This document shows positions 13,094 through 28,754 of a DNA stretch of 64,000 bases, one piece after another; within the stretch, counting starts at the first letter, position 1, and each line of letters starts with the position of its first letter. The notes beneath the pieces are model-generated. The model searched no databases. It saw only the letters and a program-made list of their open reading frames with translations, and was not told where the DNA came from. The translations under genes and the position numbers were made by a program. This stretch comes from Ridgeia piscesae (taxonomy: Eukaryota; Annelida; Polychaeta; Sabellida; Siboglinidae): assembly GCA_025642075.2 (NCBI GenBank), contig JAODUO010000555.1, forward strand, positions 145,001 to 209,000. Direction: 5' to 3'.

Positions 13094-13512
13094 TCATGGC
13101 TCCCACTTCTGACACCAGTGTCCCACTTCTGACACCAGTGTCCCACTTCTGACACCAGTGTCCCACTTCTGACACCAGTGTCCCACTTCTGACATCAATG
13201 TCCCACTTCTAACACCAGTTCAACTTCTGACACCAGTGTCCCACTTCTGACACCAGTGTCCCACTTCTGACACCAGTGTCCCACTTCTGACACCGGTGTC
13301 CCACTTCTGACACCAGTGTCCCACTTCTGACATCAATGTCCCACTTCTAACACCAGTTCAACTTCTGACACCAGTGTCCCACTTCTGACACCAGTCCCAT
13401 TTCTGACACCAGTGTCCCACTTCTGGTACCAATGCCCCACTTCTGATACCAATATCCCAATTCTGGTACCAATATCCCACTTCTGATACCAATATCCCAC
13501 TTCTGATACCAA
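13094..13512. repeat. 20-bp minisatellite (about 21 copies)
   Basis: The unit is ACTTCTGACACCAGTGTCCC. Each unit includes GACACCAGTGTC, an inverted repeat of GACAC and GTGTC around two bases. Two diagnostic variant units (CATCAATGTCCC followed by CTAACACCAGTTCAA) appear at about 13193 and again about 140 bp later, so a block of seven units was duplicated. Confidence 0.95.
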
Positions 13513-14490
13513 TAACAGTGTGAAGTTTATAGATGTACCCTTGCGTGTACAAGAGCATATCACGGATCACTACAGATGTTGTATATATGTTATTATAACA
13601 TGTAAGTAGTGTGGAAACATGCCAGGGCCACCGTATCAGAGCCACAATGTAACCATGGCAACTGCCGCAGTATTAACCTACAACATTGATATATAAACAA
13701 TGAATAATACAGCTGTAAACAATTTATACATGAATGGAATAATTTTTTCCTAATAGGCATTTTAGTGGAGACTAGTTGTAATAATAAATATTGCATGTTT
13801 TCTCATGGTCAAAACACCATTTGACGACCTGTTTTATCATAACAAGAATTTTACGACAGATTTTATCATCTAACATTTGTTGACATAATAATATATTATG
13901 ATGTTCATAAATACATGTTTCTGTGCTATAAACATTCACTGTATCAGTGCACTGTAACAGTTTCACAAGTCTTCCTCCTATCAAATTCTGCAGAATATTT
14001 CAAATAGCACCATCATTCACTGTAGTTCATCTGTTTAAGATCAGAATCCATTCAGATAAAACACTTTTAATATCTAATACAGAAAGCCTCATATTAATTG
14101 TATGAAATGTTCTTGTAAACAGAAATGTGCAGTATCAAGACAAGCGTCACTAGGTTCTATCTGACGCTCTCACGTCGCACAAGCCGCGCACAAGTTACAT
14201 GAGGTTCTAAAAAATAATTTCTCAACAAATCTGCAGACCTAATTTGTGGAAACATCCGGCAAAAAGCATTTCCAAAGATTCAAAAAATAACAACATCAAT
14301 ATTCCGCTACGCATCATCAAATTACACATCATATCACAATCATTCAGCTGCAGCTGTGCTCTGCTCTGTAAAGTGACACAGAGGTTAGTTGTTGACTCCA
14401 GCTGACAGATGGCGCCAGCAGTGTGTCTGTCACCAGCCATTCGAGCAGAATGCAAACTGTTCTGTCGGCGGAAGTTGTCTGTTTGACAGT
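13513..14490 (-). other. sequence downstream of the glypican-like stop (candidate 3' UTR)
   Basis: Non-repetitive sequence immediately downstream, on the minus strand, of the TGA at 14493-14491. A minus-strand ATTAAA, a weak polyadenylation hexamer, lies at 14071-14066. How far the 3' UTR runs cannot be read from sequence alone. Confidence 0.3.
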
Positions 14491-14681
14491 TCATCCAGTG
14501 AGGGCGTTCACTCGAGCAAGTAGCAACGACACAAAGGTTGCTATGGCGATGGACGCCAGTGGTGTATGCTGCCACCTGGTGGCTGCAGAAGGAGGAGGTG
14601 TTGTCTGACTTGACTTGTCCCCACCCTCTATGTAGAGGTCTTCCTCAGGCTGTCTCTTGCCCCCATCCGTGCGATAGGGCG
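14491..14681 (-). CDS. glypican-like gene, terminal coding exon (C-terminus with GPI-signal-like tail)
   Basis: The exon follows a 3' splice site ending TTGACAG at 14688-14682 and enters with two bases that complete the codon split by the 17903-17717 exon. It encodes about 62 residues: PYRTDGGKRQPEEDLYIEGG, then KSSQTTPPPSAATR, then a hydrophobic run LASIAIATFVSLLLA and a short RVNALTG tail before TGA at 14493-14491. Small residues (SAA) followed by a polar spacer and a hydrophobic run fit a GPI attachment signal. The seven-residue polar end is slightly unusual, so a single-pass membrane anchor is an alternative. A potential donor (CCACCAG then GTGGCA) at 14576 would remove the tail. I prefer read-through because the tail makes biological sense in this family. 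Confidence 0.68.
14569..14582 (-). promoter_or_regulatory. CTCF-like core motif inside the terminal exon
   Basis: On the minus strand the sequence is CCACCAGGTGGCAG, which fits the bilaterian CTCF core CCASYAGRKGGCRS at every position. Occupancy is unknown. It overlaps coding sequence, so it may be coincidental. Confidence 0.35.
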
Positions 14682-14687
14682 CTGTCA

Positions 14688-14706
14688 ACACACACACACA
14701 CACATA
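14688..14706. repeat. (CA)n microsatellite abutting the last intron's 3' splice site
   Basis: About eight CA repeats on plus, read as (TG)n in the gene's sense, end only a few bases before the acceptor of the terminal exon. They occupy the place where a polypyrimidine tract would be expected. Confidence 0.9.
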
Positions 14707-15293
14707 CATAAGGGTGACAAACTGTTTACCCCATTCGGATATGTGTTATTGCATCTCTTGTCAACATGTTTAATAATAGATCTATTTTATTCTGTATAAA
14801 TGTTGCAAACCATTGTAGCTGTCATGTCAAGTATGACATGACTAAATATTTGGGTTAAGAGTACAAACTAATATTTGCGACATAATTCTCCTATTTCCAT
14901 TACGATGAAAGATATTATTTCTATGGAATATAGCTTCTTATCTGATTGTGTTAATTGAAATAAATATTGGAAATAGTGATACAATTAATGCAGTGAACCT
15001 AGAATGATACAAATGAAAACATGTAAAGAAAGTAAGAGTAATAAAAGATTGTGGAATGAGCATTGGTCGACCTGCTGAAGACTTGGGCACTACTTGTAGG
15101 AGGAATAATGAGGAACAGGTGGAAGGGTAAGAGGAATTATGGCAGAGGAATTAGGAGGAGATTACAAAAGTAAGTAGACGAATGTGACTAGAACAATAAG
15201 TGGAAGACAAAGATGACGTTTGAACAGTTGAGTGTGAGTGTGAGTAGAATAAGTGGCAGAACACGAGGGAGTAAACACAGTGAGTGAACTGAT
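14707..15293 (-). other. last intron, non-repetitive part
   Basis: AT-rich intronic sequence between the terminal exon and the 20-bp array. No further exon is recognised. Confidence 0.5.
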
Positions 15294-17640
15294 GAACATG
15301 AAGGAGTGACTTCACGCAACAAGGAGTGACTTCACGCAACAAGGAGTGACTTCACGCAACAATGAGTGACTTCACGCAACAAGGTGTGACTTCACACAAC
15401 AAGGAGTGACTTCAACCAACAAGGAGTGACTTCACGCAACAGGGAGTGACTTCATGCAACAAGGAGTGACTTCACGCAACAAGGATTGACTTCACGCAAC
15501 AAGGATTGACTTCACGCAACAAGGTGTGACTTCACGCAACAAGGAGTGACTTCACCCAACAAGGAGTGACTTCACGCAACAAGGGGTGACTTCACGCAAC
15601 AAGGAGTGACTTCACGCAACAAGGTGTGACTTCACGCAACAAGGAGTGACTTCACCCAACAAGGAGTGACTTCATGCAACAAGGAGTGACTTCACGCAAC
15701 AAGGTGTGACTTCACGCAACAAGGAGTGACTTCACCCAACAAGGAGTGACTTCACGCAACAAGGGGTGACTTCACGCAACAAGGAGTGACTTCACGCAAC
15801 AAGGAGTGACTTCATGCAACAAGGAGTGACTTCACGCAACAAGGAGTGACTTCACGCAACAAGGAGTGACTTCATGCAACAAGGAGTGACTTCACGCAAC
15901 AAGGGGTGACTTCATGCAACAAGGAGTGACTTCACGCAACAAGGGTGACTTCATGCAACAAGGGGTGACTTCACGCAACAAGGGTGACTTCACGCAACAA
16001 GGAGTGACTTCACGCAACAAGGAGTGACTTCACGCAACAAGGAGTGACTTCACGCAACAAGGAGTGACTTCACGCAACAAGGAGTGACTTCACGCAACAG
16101 GAGTGACTTCATGCAACAAGGAGTGACTTCATGCAACAAGGAGTGACTTCATGCAACAAGGAGTGACTTCACGCAACAAGGAGTGACTTCATGCAACAAG
16201 GAGTGACTTCATGCAACAAGGAGTGACTTCATGCAACAAGGGGTGACTTCACGCAACAAGGAGTGACTTCACGCAACAAGGAGTGACTTCACGCAACAAG
16301 GAGTGACTTCACAACAAGGGTGACTTCACGCAACAAGGGTGACTTCATGCAACAAGGAGTGACTTCATGCAACAAGGGTGACTTCATGCAACAAGGGTGA
16401 CTTCATGCAACAAGGAGTGACTTCATGCAACAAGGGGTGACTTCACGCAACAAGGAGTGACTTCACGCAACATGGAGTGACTTCACGCAACAAGGGGTGA
16501 CTTCACGCAACAACGAGTGACGTCATGCAACAAGGAGTGACTTCATGCAACAAGAAGTGAATCATGCAACAAGGGGTGACTTCACGCAACACGGAGTGAC
16601 TTCATGCAACAAGGAGTGACTTCATGCAACAAGAGGTGACTTCACGCAACAAGGAGTGACTTCACGCAACAAGGGGTGACTTCATGCAACAAGGAGTGAC
16701 TTCACGCAACAAGGGGTGACTTCATGCAACAAGGGGTGACTTCACGCAACAAGGGGTGACTTCATGCAACAAGGGGTGACTTCACGCAACAAGGGGTGAC
16801 TTCACGCAACAAGGAGTGACTTCATGCAACAAGGGTGACTTCACGCAACAAGGAGTGACTTCATGCAACAAGGAGTGACTTCACGCAACAAGGGGTGACT
16901 TCATGCAATAAGGGGTGACTTCACGCAACAAGGGGTGACTTCACGCAACAAGGGGTGACTTCACGCAACAAGGGGTGACTTCACGCAACAAGGGGTGACT
17001 TCACGCAACAAGGAGTGACTTCACGCAACAAGGGGTGACTTCACGCAACAAAGGGTGACTTCACGCAACTAGGAGTGACTTCATGCAACATGGAGTGACT
17101 TCATGTAACAAGGAGTGACTTCATGCAAAAAGGAGTGACTTCACGCAACATGGAGTGACTTCATGCAACTAGGAGTGACTTCATGCAACAAGGAGTGACT
17201 TCATGCAACTACTTACTAGGGGTGACTTCACGCAACAAGGAGTGACTTCATGCAACAAGGAGTGACTTCATGCAACAAGGAGTGACTTCATGAAACAAGG
17301 GGTGACTTCATGCAATAAGGGGTGACTTCATGTAAGAAAGGATGACTTCATGCAACAAGGGGTGACTTCGTGAAACAAGGGGTTACTTCATGAACCAAGG
17401 GATGACTTCATGAAACAAGGGGTGACTTCATGCAACAATGGGTGTCTTCGTGCAACAAGGGGTGACCTCATGCAGTAAAGGGTGACTTCATGAAACAATG
17501 GGTGACTTCATGTAAGAAAGGATGACTTCATGCAACAAATGGTGATTTTGTGTAAGAAATGGTGACTTCATGCAACAAAGGGTGACTTCATGCAACAAAG
17601 GATGACTTCATGTGACAACGGGTGACTTCAAGTGACAAAG
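15294..17640. repeat. 20-bp intronic satellite (about 117 copies)
   Basis: The unit is GAGTGACTTCACGCAACAAG with frequent C/T (CACGC or CATGC) and A/G (GGAGTG or GGGGTG) variation. Several units lack one base. The left edge starts abruptly and is homogeneous, while from about 17290 to 17640 the copies become strongly diverged. It lies in the last intron of the glypican-like gene. Confidence 0.97.
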
Positions 17641-17716
17641 ACTAGAGTGGGAAGACCTAGGGATGAAGTGTGTAAGGAGTGAGGATGAGGAAGGGGGGGA
17701 TACAATGACAACATAC

Positions 17717-17903
17717 TTCTTCTTCCATTCCAGTAGTCATCATCCCTGTCACCACTGCCGCTGCCGGACCGTCCATCTGCGTAGTCGCTGTCGTCACTGG
17801 ACGAGCCAGCGGGTCCACCCCCACTGCCCCGCCGCTCGCTGTCATGTCGCACCATCATGTCGTCTGCCTGCATCAACTCACGCGATGACTTGCTGTCTAT
17901 CGT
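17717..17903 (-). CDS. glypican-like gene, Ser-Gly stalk exon
   Basis: The acceptor is TTGTTGTTGTAG (AG at 17905-17904) and the donor is GTATGT at 17716-17711. The exon starts at a codon boundary and leaves one base over, matching the two-base entry of the exon at 14681. It encodes about 62 residues: TIDSKSSRELMQADDMMVRH, then DSERRGSGGGPAGSSS, then DDSDYADGRSGSGSGDRDDD and YWNGRR. Repeated Ser-Gly flanked by Asp/Glu (RSGSGSGDRDDD) is the usual glycosaminoglycan attachment context, as in glypican stalks near the membrane. GC-rich codon use contrasts sharply with flanking satellite. The upstream alternative acceptor TGTTTCAG is excluded because it would put a TAG in frame. Confidence 0.72.
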
Positions 17904-17948
17904 CTACAACAACAACAACAGTCACTGAAACAGTTGGTTGTAGATAAA

Positions 17949-18411
17949 CACTTGTAAGAGCAGCCTTTAACTTGTAAGAGCAGTCTTTAACTTGTAAGAG
18001 CAGCCTTTAACTTGTAAGAGCAGTCTTTAACTTGTAAGAGCAGCCTTTAACTTGTAAGAGCAGTCTTTAACTTGTAAGAGCAGCCTTTAACTTGTAAGAG
18101 CAGTCTTTAACTTGTAAGAGCAGCCTTTAACTTGTAAGAGCAGTCTTTAACTTGTAAGAGCAGCCTTTAACTCGTAAGAGCAGCCTTTAACTCGTAAGAG
18201 CAGTCTTTAACTTGTAAGAGCAGCCTTTAACTTGTAAGAGCAGTCTTTAACTTGTAAGAGCAGCCTTTAACTCGTAAGAGCAGCCTTTAACTCGTAAGAG
18301 CAGCCTTTAACTCGTAAGAGCAGCCTTTAACTTGTAAGAGCAGCCTTTAACTTGTAAGAGCAGTCTTTAACTTGTAAGAGCAGTCTTTAACTTGTAAGAG
18401 CAGTCTTTAAC
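17949..18411. repeat. 20-bp satellite with 40-bp dimer pattern (about 23 copies)
   Basis: The unit is CTTGTAAGAGCAGCCTTTAA. From 17949 to about 18165 the C and T variants (CAGCCTT, CAGTCTT) alternate strictly, making a 40-bp higher-order unit. After that the alternation breaks and a CTCGTAAGAG variant appears. Confidence 0.96.
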
Positions 18412-18529
18412 CTTTGTGACCACTACAAATACAACAAGGAACTGGAAGGAGCAGAATCTAATTATTTCTAAATAATTTTTTGTGTAACTTATTTTTTACA
18501 ATTACTAAAAATATTTTATGTGATGTTAT

Positions 18530-18855
18530 AATGGACATAAATGTTCCACACTGTCCAAGTGAATATATAATGGATACAAATGTTCCACATGGTCCATGTG
18601 ATGATATAATGGATACAAATGTTCCGCACTGTCCAAGTGAATATATAATGGACACAAATGTTCCACATGGTCCATGTGATGATATAATGGACACAAATGT
18701 TCCACATGGTCCATGTGATGATATAATGGATACAAATGTTCCACATGGTCCATGTGATGATATAATGGATACAAATGCTCCACATGGTCCATATATTGAT
18801 ACAATGGATACAAATGTTCTTCACAGTCCATGTGATGGTATAATAAACATAAATG
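18530..18855. repeat. 39-bp minisatellite (about 8 copies)
   Basis: Units carry ATATAATGGATACAAATGTT and CCACATGGTCCATG. Two versions (CACTGTCCAAGTGA and CATGGTCCATGTGA) alternate at the left end. The 39-bp period is divisible by three, so open frames on both strands are artefacts. Confidence 0.95.
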
Positions 18856-18930
18856 ACAACGTGATCTAAACATGCAAACATTTAAATGTCTGTTGCTTTC
18901 TTTCCACTTTAACTCTCCCATTAGATAATA

Positions 18931-19110
18931 CAGTAGTCCCTTCAACAGCGGACCCCCTGGTGAGTGGACACCCCCTATGCCTGGACTGTTTGTCAATGTA
19001 GGGACTGTTTTGCCATGTTACTGTCTCTCCAGGGGTCACCCCTTGGACACAGACAGTGGACAGGATATTTTGGTTACTTGTCCCCCTAAAGCAGACAATA
19101 AGCAAAAACT
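18931..19110. mobile_element. possible pogo/Tigger-type MITE end (fragment)
   Basis: CAGTAGTCCCTTCAACAGCG follows a TA dinucleotide and continues into GTGGACACCCC words, as in TA-flanked pogo/Tigger-like MITE termini. No matching inverted end was found nearby, so this would be a truncated copy. The right boundary is a guess. Confidence 0.3.
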
Positions 19111-19527
19111 GCAAAAAATCATGAAAAGATACCGTGACCCTTTGTTTTGTTATGCGGCAGTGTGTCAATACAAAGGCTAAACTTCCTGTGAAACCCTAAC
19201 AAACAAATTCTAACTAATTTACCCAAATGAGTGTGGATACTTAGTGTTATGTCTGGCTGGGTATTGCCTCCTGTGTTTTCTGTGTTGTGTCACAATAGCA
19301 ATACCAGTTGACTACTTGCAATCACATCTGTGACTGAGCTAATGTTCACAGACACAGACACCTGAGTGTGGACAACAAATTGAACAATGACTTTAATTGG
19401 AGTTATTTAAATCACGTCTTACTTTCATGACTGAACACTGGAAACAGTCTTATCAATGCCTAATTACAATGTCTGTTATTGACATTGGTTATAAGCTTTC
19501 TAGGAGCACCACGGTCAGCTCGGATAC
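19111..19527. other. non-repetitive intronic spacer
   Basis: Nothing recognisable: no exon with good splice sites on the minus strand and no repeat. Confidence 0.5.
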
Positions 19528-22500
19528 CCCTATTGGGGCCAGTCAGTTGGTTGTGTAGCATTGGAGCCAGTCAGTTGGTTGTGTAGCATTGAGGCCAGTC
19601 AGTTGGTTGTGTAGCATTGGAGCCAGTCAGTTGGTTGTGTGTAGCATTGGAGCCAGTCAGTTGGTTGTGTAGCATTGGGGCCAGCCAGTTGGTTGTGTAG
19701 CATTGGGGCCAGTCAGTTGGTTGTGTAGCATTGGAGCCAGTCAGTTGGTTGTGTAGCATTGGGGCCAGTCAGTTGGTTGTGCAGCATTGGAGCCTGTTAG
19801 TTGGTTGTGTGTAGCATTGGAGCCAGTCAGTTGGTTGTGTAGCATTGGGGCCAGTCAGTTGGTTGTGTAGCATTGGGGCCAGTCAGTTGGTTGTGTAGCA
19901 TTGGGGCCAGTCAGTTGGTTTGTGCATTGGGCCTTCAGTTGGTTGTGTAGCATTGGGGCCAGTAGGTTGTGTGTAGCATTGGAGCCTGTCAGTTGGTTGT
20001 TCATTGGAGCCAGTCAGTTGGTTGTGTAGCATTGGAGCCAGTCAGTTGGTTGTGTAGCATTGGAGCCAGTGTTGTTGTGGCATTGGAGCCTGTCAGTTGG
20101 TTGTGTAGCATTGGGGCCAGTAGTTGGTTGTGGCATTGGGCCAGTCAGTTGGTTGGGTGCATTGGGGCCTGTCAGTTGGTTGTGTAGCATTGGCTCAGTT
20201 GGTTGCATTGGGCCTGTAGTTGGTTGTGGCATTGGGCCTGTAGTTGGTGTGTAGCATTGGAGCCAGTCAGTTGGTTGTGCAGTGGAGCCAGTCAGTTGGG
20301 TGTGATGGAGCCAGTAGTGGTTTGTGCATTGGGCCGCAGTGTTGGTTGTGAGCATTGGGCCTGCATTGGTTGTGTACATTGGGGCCAGTCAGTTGGTTGT
20401 GCAGCATTGGAGCCTGTCAGTTGGTTGTGGGCATTGGAGCCTGTCAGTTGGTTGTGTAGCATTGGGCCAGTCAGTTGGTTGTGCAGTTGGGCCTGTCAGT
20501 GGTTGTGAGCTATTGGTCAGTTGGTTGTAGCATTGGGGCCAGTCAGTTGGTTGTGAGCATTGGAGCCTGTCAGTTGGTTGTGTAGCTTGGGGCCAGTCAG
20601 TTGGTTGTGACATTGGGGCCAGTCAGTTGGTTGTGCAGCATTGGAGCCTGTCAGTTGGTTGTGTAGCATTGGGCCTGTCAGTTGGTTGTGTAGCATTGGG
20701 CCGTCAGTTGGTTGTGAGCATTGGAGCCTGTCAGTTGGTTGTGTAGCATTGGAGCCAGTCAGTTGGTTTGTCATTGGGGCCGTCAGTTGGTTGTGCAGCA
20801 TTGGAGCCTGTCAGTTGGTTGTGTAGCATTGGAGCCAGTCAGTTGGTTATGTAGCATTGGGGCCAGTCAGTTGGTTGTGCAGCATTGGAGCCTGTCAGTT
20901 GGTTGTGTAGCATTGGGGCCAGTCAGTTGGTTGTGTAGCATTGGAGCCTGTCAGTTGGTTGTGCAGCATTGGAGCCTGTCAGTTGGTTGTGTAGCATTGG
21001 GGCCAGTCAGTTGGTTGTGTAGCATTGGAGCCAGTCAGTTGGTTGTGTAGCATTGGGGCCAGTCAGTTGGTTGTGTAGCATTGGAGCCTGTCAGTTGGTT
21101 GTGTAGCATTGGGGCCAGTCAGTTGGTTGTGTAGCATTGGAGCCAGTCAGTTGGTTGTGTAGCATTGGGGCCAGTCAGTTAGTTATGTGTAGCATTGGAG
21201 CCTGTCAGTTGGTTGTGTAGCATTGGGGCCAGTCAGTTGGTTGTGTAGCATTGGAGCCAGTCAGTTGGTTGTGTGCATTGGGGCCAGTCAGTTGGTTGTG
21301 TAGCATTGGAGCCAGTCAGTTGGTTGTGTAGCATTGGGGCCAGTCAGTTGGTTGTGTAGCATTGGAGCCTGTCAGTTGGTTGTGTAGCATTGGGGCCAGT
21401 CAGTTGGTTGTGTAGCATTGGAGCCTGTCAGTTGGTTGTGTAGCATTGGGCCAGTCAGTTGGTTGTGTGCATTGGGCCAGTCAGTTGGTTGTGTAGCATT
21501 GGAGCCTGTCAGTTGGTTGTGCAGCATTGGAGCCTGTCAGTTGGTTGTGTAGCATTGGAGCCAGTCAGTTGGTTGTGTAGCATTGGAGCCTGTCAGTTGG
21601 TTGTGTAGCATTGGAGCCTGTCAGTTGGTTGTGTAGCATTGGGGCCGTCAGTTGGTTGTGTAGCATTGGGCCGTCAGTTGGTTGTGAGCATTGGGCCGTC
21701 AGTTGGTTGTGTAGCATTGGGGCCGTCAGTTGGTTGTGTAGCATTGGGCCAGTCAGTTGGTTGTGAGCATTGGGCCAGTCAGTTGGTTGTAGCATTGGGG
21801 CCGTCAGTTGGTTGTGTAGCATTGGGCCGTCAGTTGGTTGTGAGCATTGGAGCCAGTTGTTGTGTAGCATTGGGCCAGTCAGTTGGTTTGAGCATTGGGC
21901 CAGTCAGTTGGTTGTGAGCATTGGGCCGCAGTTGGTTGTGTAGCATTGGAGCCGTCAGTTGGTTTGTAGCATTGGGGCCAGTCAGTTGGTTGTGAGCATT
22001 GGAGCCGTCAGTTGGTTGTGTAGCATTGGAGCCAGTCAGTTGGTTGTGTAGCATTGGAGCCAGTCAGTTGGTTGTGCAGCATTGGAGCCTGTCAGTTGGT
22101 TGTGTAGCATTGGAGCCTAGTCAGTTGGTTGTGTAGCATTGGAGCCAGTCAGTTGGTTGTGTAGCATTGGAGCCTGTCAGTTGGTTGTGTAGCATTGGAG
22201 CCAGTCAGTTGGTTTGTGTAGCATTGGAGCCTGTCAGTTGGTTGTGTAGCATTGGGGCCAGTCAGTTGGTTGTGTGTAGCATTGGGGCCTGTCAGTTGGT
22301 TGTGTAGCATTGGGGCCAGTCAGTTGGTTGTGTAGCATTGGAGCCTGTCAGTTGGTTGTGTGTAGCATTGGAGGCCTGTCAGTTGGTTGTGTAGCATTGG
22401 GGCCAGTCAGTTGGTTGTGTAGCATTGGAGCCAGTCAGTTGGTTGTGTAGCATTGGAGCCAGTCAGTTGGTTGTGTAGCATTGGAGCCAGTCAGTTGGTT

Positions 22501-24332
22501 GTGTAGCATTGGAGCCAGTCAGTTGGTTGTGTAGCATTGGAGCCAGTCAGTTGGTTGTGCAGCATTGGAGCCTGTCAGTTGGTTGTGTGTAGCATTGGAG
22601 CCTGTCAGTTGGTTGTGTAGCATTGGGGCCAGTCAGTTGGTTGTGCAGCATTGGAGCCTGTCAGTTGGTTGTGTAGCATTGGAGCCTGTCAGTTGGTTGT
22701 GCAGCATTGGAGCCAGTCAGTTGGTTGTGTAGCATTGGGGCCAGTCAGTTAGTTATGTGTAGCATTGGAGCCAGTCAGTTGGTTGTGCAGCATTGGAGCC
22801 AGTCAGTTGGTTGTGTAGCATTGGGGCCAGTCAGTTGGTTGTGTAGCATTGGGGCCAGTCAGTTGGTTGTGTAGCATTGGAGCCAGTCAGTTGGTTGTGT
22901 AGCATTGGGGCCAGTCAGTTGGTTGTGTAGCATTGGGGCCAGTCAGTTGGTTGTGTAGCATTGGAGCCAGTCAGTTGGTTGTGTTAGCATTGGGCCAGTC
23001 AGTTGGTTGTGTAGCATTGGAGCCAGTCAGTTGGTTGTGTTAGCATTGGGGCCTGTCAGTTGGTTGTGTAGCATTGAGCCAGTCAGTTGGTTGTGTAGCA
23101 TTGGGGCCAGTCAGTTGGTTGTGTGTAGCATTGGAGCCAGTCAGTTGGTTGTGTGTAGCATTGGGGCCAGTCAGTTGGTTGTGTAGCATTGGGGCCAGTC
23201 AGTTGGTGTGTGTAGCATTGGAGCCAGTCAGTTGGTTAGTGTAGCATTGGAGCCAGTCAGTTGGTTGTTGTAGCATTGGAGCCAGTCAGTTGGTTTGTGT
23301 AGCATTGGAGCCAGTCAGTTGGTTGTGTAGCATTGGAGCCAGTCAGTTGGTTGTGTAGCATTGGAGCCAGTCAGTTGGTATGTGTAGCATTGGAGCCAGT
23401 CAGTTGGTTTGTGTAGCATTGGAGCCAGTCAGTTGGTTGTGTAGCATTGGAGCCAGTCAGTTGGTTGTGTGTAGCATTGGAGCCAGTCAGTTGGTTGTGT
23501 GTAGCATTGGAGCCAGTCAGTTGGTTGTGTAGCATTGGAGCCAGTCAGTTGGTTATGTGTAGCATTGGAGCCAGTCAGTTGGTTGTGTAGCATTGGAGCC
23601 AGTCAGTTGGTATGTGTAGCATTGGAGCCAGTCAGTTGGTATGTGTAGCATTGGAGCCAGTCAGTTGGTATGTGTAGCATTGGAGCCAGTCAGTTGGTTT
23701 GTGTAGCATTGGGCCAGTCAGTTGGTTGTGGTAGCATTGGAGCCAGTCAGTTGGTTGTGTAGCATTGGAGCCAGTCAGTTGGTTGTGTGTAGCATTGGAG
23801 CCAGTCAGTTGGTTGTGTGTAGCATTGGAGCCAGTCAGTTGGTGTGTGTAGCATTGGAGCCAGTCAGTTGGTTGTGTAGCATTGGAGCCAGTCAGTTGGT
23901 TGTGTGTAGCATTGGAGCCAGTCAGTTGGTTGTGTGTAGCATTGGAGCCTGTCAGTTGGTTGTGTGTAGCATTGGAGCCAGTCAGTTGGTTGTGTGTAGC
24001 ATTGGGGCCAGTCAGTTGGTTGAGTCAGTTGGTTGTGTGTAGCATTGGGCCAGTCAGTTGGTTGTGTAGCATTGGGGCCAGTCAGTTGGTTGTGTGTAGC
24101 ATTGGGGCCAGTCAGTTGGTTGTGTGTAGCATTAGGGCCAGTCAGTTGGCAGTGTGTAGCATTAGGGCCAGTCAGTTGGCAGTGTGTAGCATTAGGGCCA
24201 GTCAGTTGGTTGTGTGTAGCATTGGAGCCTGTCAGTTGGTTGTGTGTAGCATTGGGGCCAGTCAGTTGGTTGTGTGTAGCATTGCGGCCTGTCAGTTGGT
24301 TGTGTGTAGCATTGGGGCCAGTCAGTTGGTAT
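19528..24332. repeat. 28-bp satellite (about 170 copies)
   Basis: Units centre on CCAGTCAGTTGGTTGTGTAG and CATTGGAG or CATTGGGG. Common variants are GCCTGTCAG for GCCAGTCAG, and GTGTGTAG (30-bp units) at the right end. Two stretches, about 19910-20620 and 21440-22030, contain an unusual density of one- to five-base deletions. The array ends at GGTATTTCTAGGGC. Confidence 0.97.
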
Positions 24333-24662
24333 TTCTAGGGCCTCATGGTCTCACATCCTACAGCCACATGTAAGTGTTTATTGCTGTGTTCACTGTCACT
24401 TATAAATGACACATTGACGCCACCAGTATGTGCTGTCTACAGGCATCTATAGTATAGAAACAAAAGACAAATATTGGTTGCCGCCCAATCAGGCTAGTGG
24501 GCCAATCATGGATGTTTAACCATAATAACATTATGACTCATAGACGATGCGATGGCATATGCACAGTGGTGGGAACAGTTTCAATTAGCACAAAGGTCGT
24601 TATATAATCCCACACGCCAGTTTTTACAAGCCAATTGCGTGATGCTAGGAGACATTGTGTCT
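24333..24662. other. intronic spacer with paired CCAAT boxes
   Basis: Two CCAATCA words on plus lie about 15 bp apart (near 24485 and 24501), followed by GTTATATAATCCC near 24599. They could be chance matches or a weak promoter-like cluster. No coding exon is seen. Confidence 0.3.

Positions 24663-28754
<4,092 letters not shown>

Noticed and set aside
14576..14681. Donor after CCACCAG giving a shorter penultimate exon
   Set aside because: Reading through gives a plausible GPI-type tail and stop. The GTGGCA donor is weak, and the sequence is equally explained as a CTCF-like core.
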